Assembly (NCBI GenBank): GCA_038239195.1
Contig: JBBSEZ010000157.1
Coordinates: forward strand, 1-20,095
Origin: JBBSEZ01 sp038239195
Lineage (GTDB): Bacteria > Planctomycetota > Planctomycetia > Gemmatales > Gemmataceae
DNA: 20,095 bases
Direction of reading: 5' to 3'
A model generated the notes under the pieces. That model made no database searches. It saw only the letters and a program-made list of their open reading frames with translations, and was not told the DNA's origin. The position numbers and the translations under genes are program-made. Of this stretch, positions 8,161 to 15,331 are shown one piece after another; positions within the stretch are counted from its first letter, which is position 1, and each line of letters opens with the position of its first letter.

Positions 8161-8874
8161 ATGCGGAGAGTTGCTGTCCGAACGAGCTTGGCGTTGCTGG
8201 TCCTGTTAGCCACGGCCTGCCCATGGGTCGCGCAGGCGGAGGAGAAGAAGGGCACTCCGGACGTCCCGCCGCGCGCCGGGAAGCGGGAGGTCGTCGCGAT
8301 CTTCAACGGCAAGGACACCACCGGCTGGGTGGGGCACGAGAAGTACTGGTCGGTCAAGGAAGGCGTCATCATCGGCAAGAACACGTCGCCGATCCCCGTC
8401 AGCACCTACCTCCTGACCAAGAGGAAGTTCAGCGACTTCCGCATGGTGTTCGACTTCAAACTGGCGAAGTCCGAGATGCACTCCGGCGTCGCCTTCTGGG
8501 GCCGCGTCGCGCCCGACAAAGGCGACAAGTACACCTATGCCGGGCACCTGGTGATGTTCCCGTCCGACTACGGCTTCTACGACCTCTACGGGCGGAACGG
8601 GATTCACGGGAACGCGGCCAAGGCGAAGAAGGTCGGCAAGCAGCACGACTGGAACAAGATCGAGGTGCTCGCCCAGGGCAACCGCATCCGCTTCGTGCTC
8701 AACGGCGTGCTGATCTCCGACTGGCGCGAGCCGCTGCCCGAGCGCGTCAAAGAGGCGCCGATCGGCCTCCAGCTCCACTCCAACAACGTGCCGCAAGAGG
8801 TGCAGTTCAAGAACATCACGTTGGAGGCGTTTCCAAGCAATAACTTAACGACGATCCTTCCCGCAGCCAAATGA
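8161..8874 (+). CDS. Secreted DUF1080 (3-keto-disaccharide hydrolase type) protein
   Basis: A 237-residue protein with a signal peptide at about 1-26 ending AQA. Cys20 in ATAC could instead be a lipid-modification site. The mature part is one DUF1080 jelly-roll: VVAIFNGKDTTGWVGHEKYW near 44-63, VKEGVIIGKN near 65-74, STYLLTKRKFSDFRMVFDFK near 81-100, HSGVAFWG near 107-114, then HDWNKIEVLAQGNRIRFVLNG near 162-182 and a closing IGLQLHSNN near 201-209. Members of this family hydrolyse 3-keto-glycosides or bind glycans; they are greatly expanded in planctomycetes. The characteristic NGKD-GW opening and EVLAxGNRIxxxLNG strand are intact. The ATG at 8161 has GGAGG at 8150-8154, six bases upstream. 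It follows prfH by 82 bases with no evident functional link. Its last 30 bases overlap the convergent small gene. Confidence 0.92.
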   Translation: MRRVAVRTSLALLVLLATACPWVAQAEEKKGTPDVPPRAGKREVVAIFNGKDTTGWVGHEKYWSVKEGVIIGKNTSPIPVSTYLLTKRKFSDFRMVFDFKLAKSEMHSGVAFWGRVAPDKGDKYTYAGHLVMFPSDYGFYDLYGRNGIHGNAAKAKKVGKQHDWNKIEVLAQGNRIRFVLNGVLISDWREPLPERVKEAPIGLQLHSNNVPQEVQFKNITLEAFPSNNLTTILPAAK

Positions 8875-9243
8875 GGCGCCGGGCGAACGTGCTGCGCGTC
8901 CTCTTGCCGGCAGTCTCGTGCCGGAACCACAACACGACTGCCCGGCTGGCCTTCCTTCCGGTCGGCTCGGCGGAGCGCGTCCAGCTCCCCGGCCACTCGG
9001 TCGCGGTCCTTTTGGGTGGCCTTGGGCTGCGCGGAGGGCGGAGAGCAGGGCCTCGTCTTCTTCGAGGAGCATGCGGCGGGCGGCGCGGCCGAGTTGCTCT
9101 TCCAGCTCGGCCAGCCAGCGGGCGAGCGCCCCGGCGTCTGTCGTGGGCTTGCCCGCCCGTGCCTCTTCCTCGAGGACGGCGCGGCACTTGGCGAAGAGCT
9201 CCGGGGTGAAGCGCTGCTGGGCCTTCTTCGCGATGGCGCTCAC
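8845..9243 (-). CDS. Small helical hypothetical protein, apparently frameshifted
   Basis: This frame starts at a GTG and encodes 132 residues. The first ~73 are convincing: SAIAKKAQQRFTPELFAKCR, a helix with LARWLAELEEQLGRAARRML, then EEDEALLSALRAAQ. From there the frame turns into Pro/Arg/Gly-rich sequence typical of an out-of-frame read. Removing one C from the CCC run (GGG on the plus strand, 9024-9026) would instead continue with KATQKDRDRVAGELDALRRA, a coiled-coil-like sequence matching the first part. I infer a one-base indel in the genome or the assembly. The corrected frame has no early stop and runs antisense into the DUF1080 gene, so the original 3' end also seems lost. No good ribosome binding site precedes the GTG. 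No family recognised; it may be a pseudogene. Confidence 0.5.
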   Translation of the reverse strand: MSAIAKKAQQRFTPELFAKCRAVLEEEARAGKPTTDAGALARWLAELEEQLGRAARRMLLEEDEALLSALRAAQGHPKGPRPSGRGAGRAPPSRPEGRPAGQSCCGSGTRLPARGRAARSPGASFGCGKDRR

Positions 9244-9490
9244 GAGGGGCCGTTTCTCAACTCTCGGCGCAACGCGTTCTGCTCCGGCAGTTCGCTCAGC
9301 AGAGACCGGAGAGGTGGGAGGCTATTCCCAGGTGGGTGATCCCTGTGAATCGATCAGGACCGCACGATCGCTCGGAGGCGCCCTTTTTTCTAAGGCTGTG
9401 CAACCTGCCCCTGTTACGGACGTGAAAACAGGCCCCCGCCCAGTCGCCGTTCAACGACGCGGACAGTCTGACCTGCGAGGCCCCTGCGCG

Positions 9491-10150
9491 CTAATCCTCG
9501 GCGGGAGAGGTGCCTCTGTCGCAAGGGCCCGCGAGAATGCCGTGGAACACGATGTCCAGGACGTCCTGCGCCTGCACTTCGAGCGGCTTGTGTCTTCCCG
9601 ACAGATGGTTGGTGAACATCGTCCCATAAAGGAGGTCGCTGAGCACGTCCATGATGCGCGAGACGGGCACGTCGCGCACGCGCCCCTCGGCGATGAGCTG
9701 GCGGAACATCTCCTCCCAGGCGTCGCGCCCGCTGGCGCGGTGCTGAAAGTAGGTGTGCGTCTTGCGGTCGCGGAACTCGGCCCGCTCCTGCACGAGCAAC
9801 TCGACGTAGTGCGGGCGGTCCTGAAAGAAGGTCAGATAGGCCCGCAGCGCCTCCGCCAGGCGCTCGAGTGGGGCCAACTCCGCCACGAGAAGGAAGCGAT
9901 CGACCGTCTCCGTCAGCCGCTGGACAGCGCGGTCGGCCGCCGCCAGGAACAGCTCCTCCTTGCTCGCGAAGTAGCGATAGAGCGTTCCCTTCCCCAGCCC
10001 CAGCCCGTCGGCAATCTCCTGCATGTCGGCGCTCTGGTAGCCGCGCGCCGCAAACACCTTCGCGGCCGTCTCCAGGATCTCCTCGCGCCGGCGCGCCAGG
10101 GAGCTCTCGTCCCGAGGCCGGCCGCGCTTCTTCTCCGGTGCCGCCGCCAT
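9491..10150 (-). CDS. TetR/AcrR-family transcriptional regulator
   Basis: A 219-residue regulator. A basic N-terminus (KKRGRPRDESSLARRREEIL) leads into the TetR DNA-binding domain: AAKVFAARGYQSADMQEIAD near 29-48, helix-turn-helix GLGLGKGTLYRYFASKEELF near 49-68. The remaining ~145 residues are the helical dimerisation and ligand domain, including FFQDRPHYVELLVQERAEFR, a pattern seen in AcrR-like members controlling efflux or lipid genes. GGAGGAGGG lies upstream of the ATG at 10150. A consensus-like promoter and a palindrome sit in its leader, so negative autoregulation is likely. The regulated partner is unclear: the divergent gene is a PLP enzyme and no efflux pump lies nearby. The ligand cannot be inferred. 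Confidence 0.93.
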   Translation of the reverse strand: MAAAPEKKRGRPRDESSLARRREEILETAAKVFAARGYQSADMQEIADGLGLGKGTLYRYFASKEELFLAAADRAVQRLTETVDRFLLVAELAPLERLAEALRAYLTFFQDRPHYVELLVQERAEFRDRKTHTYFQHRASGRDAWEEMFRQLIAEGRVRDVPVSRIMDVLSDLLYGTMFTNHLSGRHKPLEVQAQDVLDIVFHGILAGPCDRGTSPAED

Positions 10151-10181
10151 CGGCCCACCCTCCTCCGCAGCATTATCGGAC

Positions 10182-10195
10182 TGACTGGTCGGTCA
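10182..10195. promoter_or_regulatory. Probable TetR operator
   Basis: TGACTGGTCGGTCA is a 14-base inverted repeat with arms TGAC and GTCA, 31 bases upstream of the tetR start codon. It lies just downstream of the predicted tetR -10 element, at the expected transcription start, the usual position for an autorepressor site. The sequence style (TGAC/GTCA arms) resembles known AcrR/TetR operators. Confidence 0.55.
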
Positions 10196-10199
10196 CGTA

Positions 10200-10229
10200 A
10201 TTCAACCCGAACTGGGGGGAACCTGTCAA
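10200..10229 (-). promoter_or_regulatory. Promoter of the tetR gene
   Basis: Read on the minus strand, TTGACA (10224-10229) is followed after 18 bases by TTGAAT (10200-10205). The -35 is a perfect consensus and the -10 matches at four of six positions. The predicted start of transcription falls near 10193, inside the palindromic operator. Confidence 0.5.
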
Positions 10230-10243
10230 GGTGACGGGCTTGC

Positions 10244-10272
10244 TTGTCGTTTCGCGCTGGCGGTGGTAGAAA
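10244..10272 (+). promoter_or_regulatory. Weak candidate promoter for the PLP-enzyme gene
   Basis: TTGTCG (10244-10249) and TAGAAA (10267-10272) are separated by 17 bases and lie 48 bases upstream of the start codon. Both hexamers are poor. The TetR palindrome is about 50 bases further upstream, so repression of this promoter by the same site would be indirect at best. Confidence 0.25.
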
Positions 10273-10320
10273 CGGACGAGACGCCCAGGGGCCAACCTCT
10301 GCACGGAAGGAGCAAGACGC

Positions 10321-11475
10321 ATGGGGACCGATCACTCGGGGCAGGGCTTCGCGACCCGCGCCATCCACGCCGGCCAGGACGCCGACCCGACGACCGGCGC
10401 GACGGTCGTGCCGATCTACGCCACCAGCACCTACACCCAGGCCGGGCCGGGGCAGCACAAGGGCTACGAGTATTCGCGCAGCGGCAACCCGACGCGCACC
10501 GCCCTGGAAACGTGCCTCGCCGCGCTCGAAGGCGGGGAGCGCGGCCTCGCCTTCGCCTCGGGCCTGGCGGCCACGACGGCTGTGCTGTCTATCTTGCGGC
10601 CCGGCGACGAGGTGGTGGCCGCGGCCGACCTCTACGGCGGGACGTTCCGGCTGCTGGAGCGCGTCTTTCGGCCGTGGGGGCTGGTCGCGCACTACACCGA
10701 CGACCCGGCCCCGGCGGGCTTCGCGAAGCTGATCTCGGCGAAGACCAAACTGGTCTGGATCGAGACGCCGACCAATCCGCTCCTGCAAGTCCTCGACGTG
10801 GCGGCCATCGCGGAACTGGCCCACAAGGCCGGCGCGCTCCTGGCCGTCGATAACACCTTCGCCTCGCCCTACCTTCAGCAGCCGCTGAAGCTCGGCGCCG
10901 ACCTCGTCGTCCACAGCACCACCAAGTACCTGGGCGGGCACTCCGACGTGGTGGGCGGGGCCGTCATCGGGAAGCGCGACCTGCTCGCGCCGATCGCGTT
11001 CTATCAGAACGCGGCGGGCGGAGTGCCGGGGCCGTTCGACGCCTGGCTGACCCTGCGCGGGCTGAAGACGCTCGCCGTGCGCATGGAGCAGCACTGCGCC
11101 AACGCGCGCGTGCTGGCCGACTGGCTCCTGGCCCAGCCGCAGGTCGAGCGCGTCTACTACCCGGGACTGAAGGGCCACCCGGCGCACGAATTGGCGGCGC
11201 GGCAGATGCGCGATTTCGGCGGAATGGTGAGCCTGCGCCTCAAGGGCGGGAGCGAGGCGGCCCGGCGCTTCATGACGCGCACGCGCCTGTTCAGCCTGGC
11301 CGAGAGCCTGGGCGGGGTGGAGTCGTTGCTGTGCCACCCGGCGACGATGACGCACGCCAGCATCCCCGTCGAGCAGCGGGTGGCGCGGGGCATCGACGAT
11401 GCACTGATGCGGCTGAGCGTCGGCATCGAGGACGTGGACGACCTGCGCGAGGACCTGCGGCAGGCGATGGCGTGA
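10321..11475 (+). CDS. Cystathionine gamma-synthase/gamma-lyase family PLP enzyme
   Basis: A 384-residue, full-length Cys/Met-metabolism PLP enzyme (fold type I). Signatures: FATRAIHAGQDADPTTGATV near 10-29, YSRSGNPTR at 51-59, FASGLAATTAVLS near 78-90, YGGTFRL at 105-111, ETPTNPLLQVLDV at 148-160, AVDNTFASPYLQQPLKLGAD at 175-194 with Asp177 contacting the pyridine nitrogen, and STTKYLGGHSDVVGG at 199-213 with Lys202 as the PLP Schiff-base lysine. SLAESLGGVESLLCHPATMTH near 325-345 closes the active site. Sequence alone does not separate synthase (metB, methionine synthesis) from lyase (reverse transsulfuration to cysteine), so no symbol is given. AAGGAG at 10307-10312 lies eight bases before the ATG. 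Divergent from tetR; no met or cys gene and no evident SAM riboswitch adjacent. Confidence 0.95.
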   Translation: MGTDHSGQGFATRAIHAGQDADPTTGATVVPIYATSTYTQAGPGQHKGYEYSRSGNPTRTALETCLAALEGGERGLAFASGLAATTAVLSILRPGDEVVAAADLYGGTFRLLERVFRPWGLVAHYTDDPAPAGFAKLISAKTKLVWIETPTNPLLQVLDVAAIAELAHKAGALLAVDNTFASPYLQQPLKLGADLVVHSTTKYLGGHSDVVGGAVIGKRDLLAPIAFYQNAAGGVPGPFDAWLTLRGLKTLAVRMEQHCANARVLADWLLAQPQVERVYYPGLKGHPAHELAARQMRDFGGMVSLRLKGGSEAARRFMTRTRLFSLAESLGGVESLLCHPATMTHASIPVEQRVARGIDDALMRLSVGIEDVDDLREDLRQAMA

Positions 11476-11526
11476 CCTGCCACCCCCGGCGGCGTTCGGC
11501 GCCCGGCATCCCGTTTGCTAGCCCCT

Positions 11527-11550
11527 TCAAAGCTCGCGGAGCGAGTTGGA
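11527..11550. repeat. Short stem in the spacer before the carbamoyltransferase
   Basis: CTCGC and GCGAG pair around a three-base loop within the 111-base spacer between the PLP-enzyme gene and the carbamoyltransferase gene. The stem is only five base pairs with no T-run, so it is noted as the only structure seen there, not as a terminator. Confidence 0.25.
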
Positions 11551-11586
11551 AACCCGCACGCCTACCGTGGAAGGGGGGGGTGCCCG

Positions 11587-13812
11587 TTGAGCATTCACGG
11601 AACGTATGGCCCCGCCTGGCCGAGGCTGGGCAAGATCGCGGCCGGGATGATGGGCCCGCTTGCGAGACTGGTGTTCTCCCTCGCGGGGCTGCCCAGCGCG
11701 GGTGGGCACCATGCTCGGGCGTCGATCTCGTCGTTGCGCGCGAAACTGCTGCGTGGCGAGACGGCCTACCTGGCGGGCGTCGGCGCCTCCGGGCACAACA
11801 GCGGGGTCGCCCTGGTCGAGGTAGCGACGCGAACGGGGCTGCGGCTGCTTTCCAACGACGAGGAGGAACGGTACACCGGGGTCAAGAACGACGACCGCTA
11901 CCCCAACCACTGCGTCGAGGTGCTCAAGCAAAGGCTGGCCCGGCTCGGCCTGGCGCCCGGGGACGTCCACGCGTACGTGACGAGTTGGCACTACCCCGCG
12001 GCCATCTCAGTCGGGGTGCGCCTCCTCGCCGAGCACTTCCCAGCGAGCCTGGGACTGCTCCGGCCATCCGCATGCCCCACCGGCAACTTCGGGCACGTCC
12101 TGGCGGCATTGCGAGCGCCGCGACGGCTCGGCAAGCAACTAGGGCTGGGGCGACGCGCGCCGCTGATCGGCCTTCTCCATCACGAGAACCATGCCGCCTT
12201 CTCCTGGGCCGTCTCCCCCTTCAACCGTTGCGAGGGCCCGGTGCTGGTGACCGTGCTGGACGGCTTTGGCGACGAGGGCGCCATCTCGGTGTTCGCGGCG
12301 GAACAGGGGCAACTGCGCTGCCTCTGGAAGAACCGCAGCCCGTGCGACTCGCTGGGGATGTTCTACTCCATCCTCAGCTCCACGCAGGGCGGGTGGGCCC
12401 CGTTGAGCAGTGAGGGCCGCTACATGGGAGCAGCCGCCTGGGGAGACGGCGACCGCCTGACCAACCCCTACTACCGCCGGCTGCGGGAGGTCTTCCATTT
12501 CGGCCCGCGCGGGCAAGTCTTCGTGAACCGGGCGCTGGCCAACTGGCCCCGGGCGGGCGAGCGCAAGCCCTACACCCGGGCCCTGGAGGCCATGCTGGGG
12601 CCGCCGATCCCGTCCGAGCGGATGTGGGCGCCCGACGCGATCCTGCGCGTCGAGGACGTGCAGCACTCTCCCATTACCCGCGAGCGGGTCGATCTCGCCG
12701 CCGCCACCCAGATGGTGTTCGAAGACGCCCTCTTCCACGTCGTCGAGCATTGGGTGCGGACCACCGGCGCCGATCGGCTCGTCTTGACCGGGGGGACCGC
12801 CCTCAACTGCGTGGCCACCATGCGCCTGGCGGACCGCTTCGACGCCGTGTGGTATCGGCGCAACCTGGGCAAGGACACCTGCCTCCACGTCTGGGTGCCG
12901 CCCATCCCGGGCGACGCCGGGGCGGCACCGGGGGCCGCCTATCAATTTGCGCTGGCGGCCGGGGCCCGGCCGGGAGAGGTGCTCGAGCACGCCTTCTACT
13001 GCGGGCTGGCACCGACCTCGGAGGAGGTCCGGCAGGAACTGCAGAAGACCAACGAGGTGGGCTACTTGTGCCTGGGCAACCCGAGCTCCCGGGAGGGCCT
13101 GGAGGGGGTTGCCGACTTCGCCGCCTTCGTGGTGTCGCGCGGGGGCATCCTGGGGCTGTTCCACGGCCCGGCCGAGACGGGCCCGCGGGCGCTGGGCCAC
13201 CGCTCGATCGTGGCCAACCCGTGCAACCCGCAAGCCCTCGACGAGATCAACCGCCGGGTGAAGTTCCGCGAGCCGATCCGCCCGTTGGCGCCCATGGTGA
13301 CGCTCGCGGCCGCACGCCGGTTCTTCGAACTGTCGCCGGCGGCGGAGGACGCCGACTACAACGCTTACAGTTACATGGTGTTGACGGCCCGGGCCCGACC
13401 CGAGGCGCACGGCAAGATACCGGCCGTGGTCCACCGGGACGGCACCGCACGCCTCCAGATCGTGCGGCGCGAACACGATCCCTTCACGCACGCCTACCTC
13501 GAGGCGATGGGGCGGTACGTGGGCGCCGAGGTGTCGGTCAACACCTCGCTGAACGTGGGCAGCCCGATCGCCCAGTTGCCCGCGCAGGCGCTCCAGGCGT
13601 TGAAGCGGGCCAAGGCCCTCACGGGCCTTGTCCTGATTGGAGCGGAGGGCGATGCGTTCCTGGCCTGGCACGCAGTGGACGAGGGGCCGAAGGACTCAGG
13701 CAGGCAGTTGCTGGCCTGGTTGGGGGAGTGGAGGCGGTCCCGCCCGGCGCCCGAAGAGTTGGCCGTGCCGTGCCTGGTGGAGAGGTGGAGAGGTGGAGAG
13801 GTGGAGAGGTAG
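11587..13812 (+). CDS. NodU/CmcH-family carbamoyltransferase
   Basis: A protein of about 741 residues with both domains of the family. N-terminal Kae1/HSP70-like half: YLAGVGASGHNSGVALVEV near 61-79, the metal-binding-type HHENHAAFSW at 198-207, VLDGFGDEGAISVF at 223-236, EGRYMGAAAWG at 276-286, and LVLTGGTALNCVA at 398-410. C-terminal carbamoyl-phosphate half: LFHGPAETGPRALGHRSIVA near 524-543, NRRVKFREPIRPLAPMV at 555-571, and VNTSLNVGSPIAQLP at 651-665. It should transfer a carbamoyl group from carbamoyl phosphate, via carbamoyl-adenylate, to a hydroxyl of an unknown small molecule or glycan. The start is uncertain: TTG 11587 has a G-rich site six bases upstream; ATG 11647 and TTG 11515 are alternatives. 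The last 11 residues are encoded by an 8-bp tandem repeat. No antibiotic, Nod-factor or glycosyltransferase genes are adjacent. Confidence 0.9.
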   Translation: MSIHGTYGPAWPRLGKIAAGMMGPLARLVFSLAGLPSAGGHHARASISSLRAKLLRGETAYLAGVGASGHNSGVALVEVATRTGLRLLSNDEEERYTGVKNDDRYPNHCVEVLKQRLARLGLAPGDVHAYVTSWHYPAAISVGVRLLAEHFPASLGLLRPSACPTGNFGHVLAALRAPRRLGKQLGLGRRAPLIGLLHHENHAAFSWAVSPFNRCEGPVLVTVLDGFGDEGAISVFAAEQGQLRCLWKNRSPCDSLGMFYSILSSTQGGWAPLSSEGRYMGAAAWGDGDRLTNPYYRRLREVFHFGPRGQVFVNRALANWPRAGERKPYTRALEAMLGPPIPSERMWAPDAILRVEDVQHSPITRERVDLAAATQMVFEDALFHVVEHWVRTTGADRLVLTGGTALNCVATMRLADRFDAVWYRRNLGKDTCLHVWVPPIPGDAGAAPGAAYQFALAAGARPGEVLEHAFYCGLAPTSEEVRQELQKTNEVGYLCLGNPSSREGLEGVADFAAFVVSRGGILGLFHGPAETGPRALGHRSIVANPCNPQALDEINRRVKFREPIRPLAPMVTLAAARRFFELSPAAEDADYNAYSYMVLTARARPEAHGKIPAVVHRDGTARLQIVRREHDPFTHAYLEAMGRYVGAEVSVNTSLNVGSPIAQLPAQALQALKRAKALTGLVLIGAEGDAFLAWHAVDEGPKDSGRQLLAWLGEWRRSRPAPEELAVPCLVERWRGGEVER
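13776..13810. repeat. 8-bp tandem repeat (GGTGGAGA, four copies plus GGT)
   Basis: Four exact GGTGGAGA copies (13776-13807) plus GGT form the extreme 3' end of the carbamoyltransferase gene. The stop TAG at 13810-13812 falls where the repeat decays. Because eight is not a multiple of three, any gain or loss of one copy changes the C-terminus and the stop position. Confidence 0.9.
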
Positions 13813-13826
13813 GGTGCGGGAAATAG

Positions 13827-13854
13827 TTGACACGGGCGCCGCTCCGGGTAGGAT
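13827..13854 (+). promoter_or_regulatory. Sigma70-type promoter of the oxidoreductase gene
   Basis: TTGACA at 13827-13832 is a perfect -35 element; TAGGAT at 13849-13854 matches the -10 consensus at four of six positions; the spacing is 16 bases. It begins 15 bases after the carbamoyltransferase stop and gives a leader of about 45 bases, so the oxidoreductase is probably transcribed independently. This is the best promoter in the window. Confidence 0.65.
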
Positions 13855-13904
13855 CGGCGAAGACCTGCAACCTTTCCTCCGCCCCGTCCCTCGGAGCCGC
13901 ACCC

Positions 13905-15182
13905 ATGGCTGCGCTCGATCGTCGTCTGTTTCTCGGCGCCTCTGCCTCCGCGCTCTCCGCCCTTACTGCGAGAGGCGCGGCCGGGCGCCCCGGCGAGAAG
14001 ATCGTGCTCGCCGTGCTCGGCGTCAACGGCCGAGGGGCCGGGCTCTTGCGCGGCTTCTCCTCTTTTCCCGACGTCGAGATCGCCTATGTCTGCGATCCCG
14101 ACGAGAACGTCATTCCCCGGGCGCTGAAATCGATCCACCCGCAGCACCGGCGCGTGCCCCGCGTGGTCAAGGACCTGCGGACGGTGCTCGCCGACCGGGA
14201 CGTCCACGCCGTCGTCATCGCCACGCCCGACCACTGGCACGCGCTGGCGACCGTGTGGGCTTGCCAGGCGAGCAAGGACGTCTACGTCGAGAAGCCCGTC
14301 TCGCACAATCTCATCGAGGGGCGGCGCATGGTTCAGGCGGCGCGCAAGCACAAGCGCGTCGTGCAGGTCGGCACGCAGAGGCGCAGTGCCCCTCATGTCG
14401 CCCGCGCCGTCGAGCTCGTGCGCTCGGGGAAGCTCGGCAAGGTGCCGTTCGCCCGCGCCTGGATCGCGGGCAACCGGAAGACCATCGGGCGCAAGGCCGA
14501 CGCGCCTGTCCCAGCAAAAGTCGATTACGACCTGTGGCAGGGGCCGGCGCCGACGCGAGCCTTCAATCCCAACCGGTTCCACTACAACTGGCACTGGCAC
14601 TGGGACTACGGCACGGGCGAACTGGGCAACAACGGCATCCACGGGCTCGACGTGGCGCGCTGGGCGCTGGGGCTCGACGCCCCCCTGCGCATCACGTCGG
14701 GCGGCGGGAAGTTCTTCTACGACGACGACCAGCAGACGCCCGACACCCAGGTCGCGACGTTCGACTTCGCCAACGCGTCGTTGGTCTGGGAGCATCGCAT
14801 CTGGTCGCGCACGGGCATCGCGGGCGAGGGCTTCGGGATCATCCTCTACGGCGAGAAGGGCACCTTGGTGTTCGACCGCAAGGGCTGGCACATCGAGGAC
14901 GGCGTCGGCGAGGTGGCCAAGGCAACCGACAAGGCCGGCGAAATGGAGAAGGCGCACCTGCGCAACTTCCTCGACCGAGTGCGCGACCGCAAGCTCCCAG
15001 CCGCCGACGTCGAGGAGGGGCACAAGAGCACGCGGCTGTGTCACCTCGGCAACATCGCCTTTCGGCTGGGGCGGGCGCTGCGCTTCGACGCGGCCACGGA
15101 GACGATCGTGGGGGACGCGGAGGCCAACCGGCTCCTGGGACGGACGTATCGCAGGCCGTTCGTGCTGCCCGAAAAGGTCTGA
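13905..15182 (+). CDS. Gfo/Idh/MocA-family oxidoreductase with RR leader
   Basis: A 425-residue NAD(P)-dependent sugar oxidoreductase-like protein. The leader DRRLFLGASASALSALTARG (5-24) is of the Tat type with an Arg pair, as in many planctomycetal members. The Rossmann domain carries VLAVLGVNGRGAGLL near 34-48, an acidic strand end VCDPDENV near 62-69, VVIATPDHWHALATVWAC at 103-120 and the family motif VEKPVSHN at 128-135 (Lys130). The C-terminal domain includes NRFHYNWHWHWDYGTGELGN near 223-242 and GIHGLDVARWALG at 244-256, where His246 lies in the expected catalytic position. These enzymes oxidise or epimerise sugars or inositols; the substrate is not predictable. Unusually, the nucleotide-binding enzyme is apparently exported, a known trait of this group. 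The ATG at 13905 has CGGAG eight bases upstream. Confidence 0.93.
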   Translation: MAALDRRLFLGASASALSALTARGAAGRPGEKIVLAVLGVNGRGAGLLRGFSSFPDVEIAYVCDPDENVIPRALKSIHPQHRRVPRVVKDLRTVLADRDVHAVVIATPDHWHALATVWACQASKDVYVEKPVSHNLIEGRRMVQAARKHKRVVQVGTQRRSAPHVARAVELVRSGKLGKVPFARAWIAGNRKTIGRKADAPVPAKVDYDLWQGPAPTRAFNPNRFHYNWHWHWDYGTGELGNNGIHGLDVARWALGLDAPLRITSGGGKFFYDDDQQTPDTQVATFDFANASLVWEHRIWSRTGIAGEGFGIILYGEKGTLVFDRKGWHIEDGVGEVAKATDKAGEMEKAHLRNFLDRVRDRKLPAADVEEGHKSTRLCHLGNIAFRLGRALRFDAATETIVGDAEANRLLGRTYRRPFVLPEKV

Positions 15183-15184
15183 GG

Positions 15185-15215
15185 TTGCCGGTCGGAGCGG
15201 TCCACGTGGTATGAT
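15185..15215 (+). promoter_or_regulatory. Candidate promoter of the TPR/CaMKII-AD unit
   Basis: TTGCCG (15185-15190) and TATGAT (15210-15215) are separated by 19 bases, slightly long. The -10 matches five of six positions. Transcription would start near 15222, giving a leader of about 110 bases that contains the G-quadruplex motif and hairpin. Confidence 0.4.
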
Positions 15216-15252
15216 GAGGCAGGGCGCGGGGGAGAGGCGGAGGCGACCTCGA

Positions 15253-15287
15253 GGGGGCGCTGGGGGCGCATAGGGGCGCGAAGGGGG
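15253..15287 (+). promoter_or_regulatory. G-quadruplex motif in the TPR gene leader
   Basis: Four G-tracts, of 5, 5, 4 and 5 bases, lie at 15253-15257, 15262-15266, 15273-15276 and 15283-15287, with loops of 4, 6 and 6 bases. This meets the strict intramolecular quadruplex pattern with up to four tetrads, on the coding strand and therefore also in the mRNA leader. Whether it folds in the cell is not known. Confidence 0.6.
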
Positions 15288-15308
15288 CGAGGAGGTGCTT
15301 CGCCCCCT
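15282..15308 (+). promoter_or_regulatory. 9-bp leader hairpin competing with the quadruplex and the ribosome site
   Basis: AGGGGGCGA (15282-15290) pairs perfectly with TCGCCCCCT (15300-15308) around a nine-base loop. The left arm uses the fourth G-tract of the quadruplex motif. The right-arm CCCCT (15304-15308) can alternatively pair with AGGGG (15318-15322) in the ribosome binding site of the TPR gene. The structures are mutually exclusive, so a translational switch is conceivable. Confidence 0.45.
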
Positions 15309-15331
15309 GGTCCTCAAAGGGGAGGGCGGGC

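Noticed and set aside
9377..9389. GGCGCC followed by six T, resembling a plus-strand intrinsic terminator
   Set aside because: The possible stem is only about three base pairs and no plus-strand gene ends nearby. The minus-strand tetR gene would read it in the wrong order.
9411..9433. CCTGTT/AACAGG inverted repeat as a tetR terminator
   Set aside because: Only six base pairs with an 11-base loop, about 60 bases past the tetR stop and with no U-run.
10201..10320. SAM riboswitch before the PLP enzyme
   Set aside because: No paired helices with the conserved SAM-I or SAM-II core were visible in the 120 bases, and the predicted transcript leader is too short.
12139..13671. 510-residue minus-strand open frame
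   Set aside because: It is fully antisense to the carbamoyltransferase, whose motifs are unambiguous. The antisense product has no domain and is rich in Arg, Gly, His and Pro.
13494..15317. 607-residue minus-strand open frame
   Set aside because: It is antisense to the oxidoreductase and part of the carbamoyltransferase, with low-complexity composition and no ribosome site.
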